NCBI GenBank assembly: GCA_040391785.1
Contig: JBEBXH010000008.1
Coordinates: 1-64,000, forward strand
Reading direction: 5' to 3'
From: UBA5239 sp040391785
GTDB taxonomy: Bacteria; Verrucomicrobiota; Lentisphaeria; Victivallales; Victivallaceae
Length of the DNA: 64,000 nt
Shown: positions 60,678-64,000 of the stretch, one piece after another
How positions within the stretch are numbered: the stretch's first letter is position 1
Layout of the letters: each line of letters begins with the position of its first letter
Notes under the pieces: model-generated
The model's database searches: none
Told to the model about the DNA's origin: nothing
Seen by the model: only the letters and a program-made list of their open reading frames with translations
Made by a program: the position numbers and the translations under genes

Positions 60678-62972
60678 GTGAAGACCGTTGCCGCTTTGAT
60701 TGTCCTTTTTGCCGTATCCATTGCTGCCGCCGAAACTTTGGTTACAAAAACCGGTAAAAAATACCGGGATTACGAAGTGGGCGGTATTAACGCCAAGGGG
60801 GTCAACATCATTTACCGGGACGGCAGTGTGAATATTCCCCTGGATGAGTGGCCGGATGATAAGAAATCCGAAATCGCCGAGCAGTTGGCCGAGTACCGGA
60901 GAAGTCAGAAAGCCGCGGCAAATCCGAAGCCGCCCGCTCCCGCGCCGGTGCTTCCCGGAACGGCCCCGGCACCCATACCGGCCCCGGCGGTTCGCCAGCC
61001 GGCAGTTCCCGCTCCTGCTCCCGCGCCAGTAGTTCGCCGCCCGGGGGTTACTCCGCCGCCGCCAGTGACCCGCAAAGCCGAAGTTACCCCTGCGCCCGTA
61101 CCGGCTCCCCCTCCGGCGCAGGCTTCTCAGTTCAGCCGGGAGGAGATCAACAAACGTTACAATTTTTCATCGATCGATCAGCGGCTTTTACTCGACAATG
61201 CCGATTCTTTCCTTGGCGTCCGGCCGGGCACGCATATTGCCGATGTTCCGAATGTGCTCTTCGACCAAGTTTCCTCCTGGATTGGCGAAGCTGAATCCAC
61301 CGGAACACTCTATTTCCCCTGGGTCCCCTCCCCGGAATATGCGTTGCCGGCCCCGCCCGGGAAAGCCTGGGAATACAAACTTCATGTCATGGATACCGGG
61401 CAGGTCGCCAGTGTGGGTGCCCGGATGTTCAAGCTTGACCCGGATGATTTTATCCCGATCTGCAAAACTGCTCAATTCATTGAAAACAAATACGGCCGGA
61501 AATTTGTCGACGGTCATGACGGCGAGGTGCGTGAGCATGGCGGTAAAGACAAAAACGGACAAAAAACCGTCACCATGCGATCCGAACCGACCCGGTTCGG
61601 CAGCGAAGGCCTGTCCGGAATCGCCCGCCAGTGGAACCAATATAAAAATAAGAATTTCGATCTCAGGGCGAAGCTGGGCCAGATAAGGTTTATATGTTAC
61701 AAAAATACGGATGGAGTAGTTGCGTTTTTCATCGGCGAATCTTCGCTCAGCTCTCAGTTATTGTTTCAGTCGATGATCAGAACGTACAAAGTAGTACCTC
61801 GTCCGGGTACCACGGGCACCGTGCCCAAACCGAAAGTGGAAGAAGATGATGATGACGACGACGAGAAACCCGCAGCGAAATCCGGCAAGCACCTGGGCCC
61901 GCTTCCCGACCTGAATATCCTGCCGGTGGACATGCGGAACAAACTCCGCCGCATCATCATCCCGCTGGCCAGTTTTGAAGGCATGTACCTGCCGGTTACG
62001 GTGGAGTATATCAGCGACGAACTGAAAAGACTGGACCCCGAAAAACGCGGGGTACCGATCATGCTTGACAAAAAGGACCGGAAGCGCGGTGAAGAGATTC
62101 AGTTGGATATTGCTTTCTGGGAGAAAACATCCGGGTTGGATATGATCCGGGCCGTTTGCCGGGAAGCGAACGCCAACTGGCGCGTGGAAAACGGTACTCT
62201 GGTGATTTTCCTGTCGCCGCAGGGTGCGCGTCCCGCTACCGTCCCGGATGCTCCACCGCCCGAAACGGAAACGTCCATCCCCGACGATGCACCATCCGTC
62301 TGGGAAAGAATCCCCCGGTCAACGCGCCTTGACCCAAATACCCTGCCGCCACATCTGCAGAAGAAACTTCGTACCATCACGGTTTCCATGTCTCATATTG
62401 AAGGCGGTGGCCTGCAGGCCATATTGAAACATATCAGTGATGAGTTGAAGATGAACGACCCCGAGGGGCGTGGTGTTGACATCGTGCTTGCATCCAAAGA
62501 TCTGAAACGCGGGGAAGAAATTTCGAAAAGGGGAATGGGCTTCAGGGAAATGTCCGGGTTGGACGCCTTGATGTCCGCATGTCTGGTAGCGAAGGCCAAC
62601 TGGTATGTGAAGGGTGAAAAAGTAGTGGTTTTCTTTCCGTCAAAACAGGATCCGGACCCCGCGGTCCTGCCGCCGCAGATAAGGGAAAAGTTGCGTGGTG
62701 TCGAACTTGGCTGGCTGGATTACGATAATATGGAATTGATGGTTGTAATCAATTACATCGTTAGACTGGTGAATCGTCTTGACCCGGCGGGAGAAGGCGT
62801 CCAAATTGAATTTGCCGCGAAGGATGTCTCCAGGGCCACCACGGAAGATGCGCGGGTGGATATGAAGCTCGGCCGGCAGAACGCTCTGGACGGGCTGGCT
62901 GCCATATGCAATGTGATCGGTGCTAACTGGCGTGTGGAAAATGGAAAAATTATTCTTTTTTACCAAAAATGA
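60678..62972 (+). CDS. Exported protein with three STN/secretin-N-like repeats
   Basis: 764 residues from a GTG at 60678. Signal peptide (ALIVLFAVSIAAAE), an SHD1-like strand domain (about 20-72: TLVTKTGKKYRDYEV, GVNIIYRDGSVNIPLDEWPDD), a Pro/Ala-rich linker (about 78-150), a globular domain (about 155-385) with an acidic Asp run at about 390-400, and three copies of a 100-residue domain at about 407-513, 551-654 and 657-764. Each copy reads L-x-I-x-I-P...F-x-L-x-V..YIS-x-E-L-K..DP-E-x-RGV..I-x-L-D..SGLD-x-I-x-V-C-A-N-W-V-E-x-G-x-I-F, the plan of secretin/TonB short N-terminal domains. Function unknown. Confidence 0.8.
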   Translation: MKTVAALIVLFAVSIAAAETLVTKTGKKYRDYEVGGINAKGVNIIYRDGSVNIPLDEWPDDKKSEIAEQLAEYRRSQKAAANPKPPAPAPVLPGTAPAPIPAPAVRQPAVPAPAPAPVVRRPGVTPPPPVTRKAEVTPAPVPAPPPAQASQFSREEINKRYNFSSIDQRLLLDNADSFLGVRPGTHIADVPNVLFDQVSSWIGEAESTGTLYFPWVPSPEYALPAPPGKAWEYKLHVMDTGQVASVGARMFKLDPDDFIPICKTAQFIENKYGRKFVDGHDGEVREHGGKDKNGQKTVTMRSEPTRFGSEGLSGIARQWNQYKNKNFDLRAKLGQIRFICYKNTDGVVAFFIGESSLSSQLLFQSMIRTYKVVPRPGTTGTVPKPKVEEDDDDDDEKPAAKSGKHLGPLPDLNILPVDMRNKLRRIIIPLASFEGMYLPVTVEYISDELKRLDPEKRGVPIMLDKKDRKRGEEIQLDIAFWEKTSGLDMIRAVCREANANWRVENGTLVIFLSPQGARPATVPDAPPPETETSIPDDAPSVWERIPRSTRLDPNTLPPHLQKKLRTITVSMSHIEGGGLQAILKHISDELKMNDPEGRGVDIVLASKDLKRGEEISKRGMGFREMSGLDALMSACLVAKANWYVKGEKVVVFFPSKQDPDPAVLPPQIREKLRGVELGWLDYDNMELMVVINYIVRLVNRLDPAGEGVQIEFAAKDVSRATTEDARVDMKLGRQNALDGLAAICNVIGANWRVENGKIILFYQK

Positions 62973-62988
62973 AAAATAAGGAAATATC

Positions 62989-64000
62989 ATGAAAATCATC
63001 AGTATGTTGGTTCTTGCTCTTACCGTATTGATCGCCGGGGTTGTTCCATTGTTTGCTGAAACCGAGGAGAAAACAGAAGTGGAACGCATTTTTTCCGACC
63101 CGGCAACCCTGCCGCAGGAGATGCGGGAAAAACTTGATAAAATAATAATTCCGAATTGTCATTTTGAAGGTGCAAACCTGCTTTCAGTCTTAAGGTTTAT
63201 CAGCGGCAAGCTGAAAGAGAACGACCCGGAAAAACACGGCATCGAAATCGTTTATGCCGAGGAGGGTAGCGGATATGAGATGAATTTTCGTATAGACATG
63301 AAATTACAGAATATATCCGGTTTGAAACTGCTGCAATCCCTGTGCCGGTACGTAAATGCGGACTGGTTCGCGGAAGATGGAAAACTGATTATATATTTTC
63401 CGGAAAAAATCATCCCAAATCCGTATACCCTGCCGCCGCAAATGCGCGAAAAACTCAGCAAAATCATGGTATCCAAAAAAGAATTCGAGGATGCTCCACT
63501 CGCGACGATCATGAAATATCTCAATGATATATTAAAAGAAAACGACCCGGAAAAACACGGCGTCGAGATCATTCTCAGCGAAGAAAACACGGAGTATTGG
63601 CAGGAAATCCGGCTGGACGTGGAATTTGTGGAAGCATCCGGATTGGATACACTGCAATCCCTGTGCCAGTTTTTGAAGGCGGATTGGCTCGAATGGGGCG
63701 GCGTCTTGCGTATCCGTTACGCTCCGGAAGCATACCCGGCACCGCTTCCCGATCCGGACGACCTGCCGGAGGAAATGCGCAACAAACTCAGCCAAATCAC
63801 GATCCCGAAAGGCGATTTCAAAGGTATAACCCTGACGATGGCCTTTAAGTATATCAGCGACGTCTTGAAAAAACTGGATCCGGAAAAACGCGGAGTCGAA
63901 ATCGCACTTGCCCCCGAAGATGTCGACCGCGCAACGGAAATCGAGCTGGATATGATACTTGAGGATAAACCGGCGTTGGAAGTGATACAGTCCATATGTC
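62989..64000 (+). CDS. Exported protein of STN/secretin-N-like repeats (runs off right edge)
   Basis: The ATG at 62989 has AAGGA upstream and follows the previous stop by 16 bp. The frame stays open to base 64000, so 337 residues are visible and the C-terminus is missing. A signal peptide (LVLALTVLIAGVVPLFAE) is followed directly by repeats of the domain found in the protein before it, at about 33-138, 143-243 and from 253. The recurring motifs are LPxxMREKL, FEGANLLSVLRFISGKLKEND and SGLKLLQSLC. It has no linker or SHD1-like part. It is probably a duplicate of the repeat region of its neighbour. Confidence 0.87.
   Translation, partial: MKIISMLVLALTVLIAGVVPLFAETEEKTEVERIFSDPATLPQEMREKLDKIIIPNCHFEGANLLSVLRFISGKLKENDPEKHGIEIVYAEEGSGYEMNFRIDMKLQNISGLKLLQSLCRYVNADWFAEDGKLIIYFPEKIIPNPYTLPPQMREKLSKIMVSKKEFEDAPLATIMKYLNDILKENDPEKHGVEIILSEENTEYWQEIRLDVEFVEASGLDTLQSLCQFLKADWLEWGGVLRIRYAPEAYPAPLPDPDDLPEEMRNKLSQITIPKGDFKGITLTMAFKYISDVLKKLDPEKRGVEIALAPEDVDRATEIELDMILEDKPALEVIQSIC

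Overview
The window looks like a chromosomal segment of a Gram-negative bacterium of the Lentisphaerota/Victivallis type. This is inferred from the gene content and not from a marker gene. The pointers are: prepilin-like proteins with an FTLIELLVVIAIIAIL leader and an H-X9-DG C-terminal motif sitting beside glycoside hydrolases; a complete type II secretion operon; a giant LEPR-type/DUF4347/beta-helix surface protein; and sigma factor/anti-sigma/Ser-Thr kinase clusters of the kind seen across the Planctomycetes-Verrucomicrobia-Chlamydiae-Lentisphaerae group.

Layout. 1-7952 (-) is the 5' part of one giant surface-protein gene that runs off the left edge. 7953-8667 is an A+T-rich regulatory gap. 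8668-22100 is a glycan-use locus: an esterase (+) meets a minus-strand series of regulator, Gfo/Idh oxidoreductase, GH4 alpha-galactosidase-like enzyme, GH42-like enzyme, prepilin-like protein and a very large LamG/CBM9 glycosidase-like protein. Two TTGACA-N17-TATAAT promoters, each carrying the same 14-bp palindrome, drive the regulator and the GH4 gene. 22112-23189 holds two small A+T-richer genes (one CbrC-like) bounded by 9-bp tandem arrays. 23345-36233 (-) is a type II secretion operon (repeat protein, gspL-like, gspM-like, gspC-like, gspD, E, F, G, H, I, J, K) interrupted between gspF and gspG by a RhuM-family gene. 36537-40220 (+) is a second small glycan locus: GntR/LacI-type regulator, prepilin-like protein, glycosidase-like protein. 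40337-41895 (-) and 42119-49918 (+) are divergent: an SPFH/GYF protein against zinc-ribbon protein, uppP, proC, a family 2 glycosyltransferase, a phosphoesterase-PHP fusion and a nucleotidyltransferase-GHMP kinase fusion. 49939-51325 (-) is an SGNH esterase and a small exported protein. 51488-51573 is tRNA-Leu(CAA). 51810-58744 (-) is a signalling block: sigma-region-2-only protein, ECF-type sigma factor, zinc-finger anti-sigma-like protein, membrane Ser/Thr kinase with ankyrin repeats, membrane ankyrin protein, Thr-rich exported protein and a PA14-like exported protein. 59015-64000 (+) holds two small lipoproteins around a zinc-ribbon/DUF4282 membrane protein and two exported proteins made of a repeated secretin/TonB-short-N-terminal-like domain; the last one runs off the right edge.

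How it fits together. The two glycan loci export their enzymes with signal peptides, and each carries its own prepilin-like gene beside the hydrolases, while the secretion operon in between could assemble such pilins; the link is an inference. The sigma/anti-sigma/kinase block and the divergent lipoprotein/STN-like-repeat genes look like a signalling unit facing a cell-envelope unit.

A family of short elements made of 7- or 9-bp tandem units, several of them arranged as inverted pairs, lies between genes (22018-22053, 23269-23335, 25913-26050, 40231-40325, 41974-42042). It is the most unusual non-coding structure in the window.
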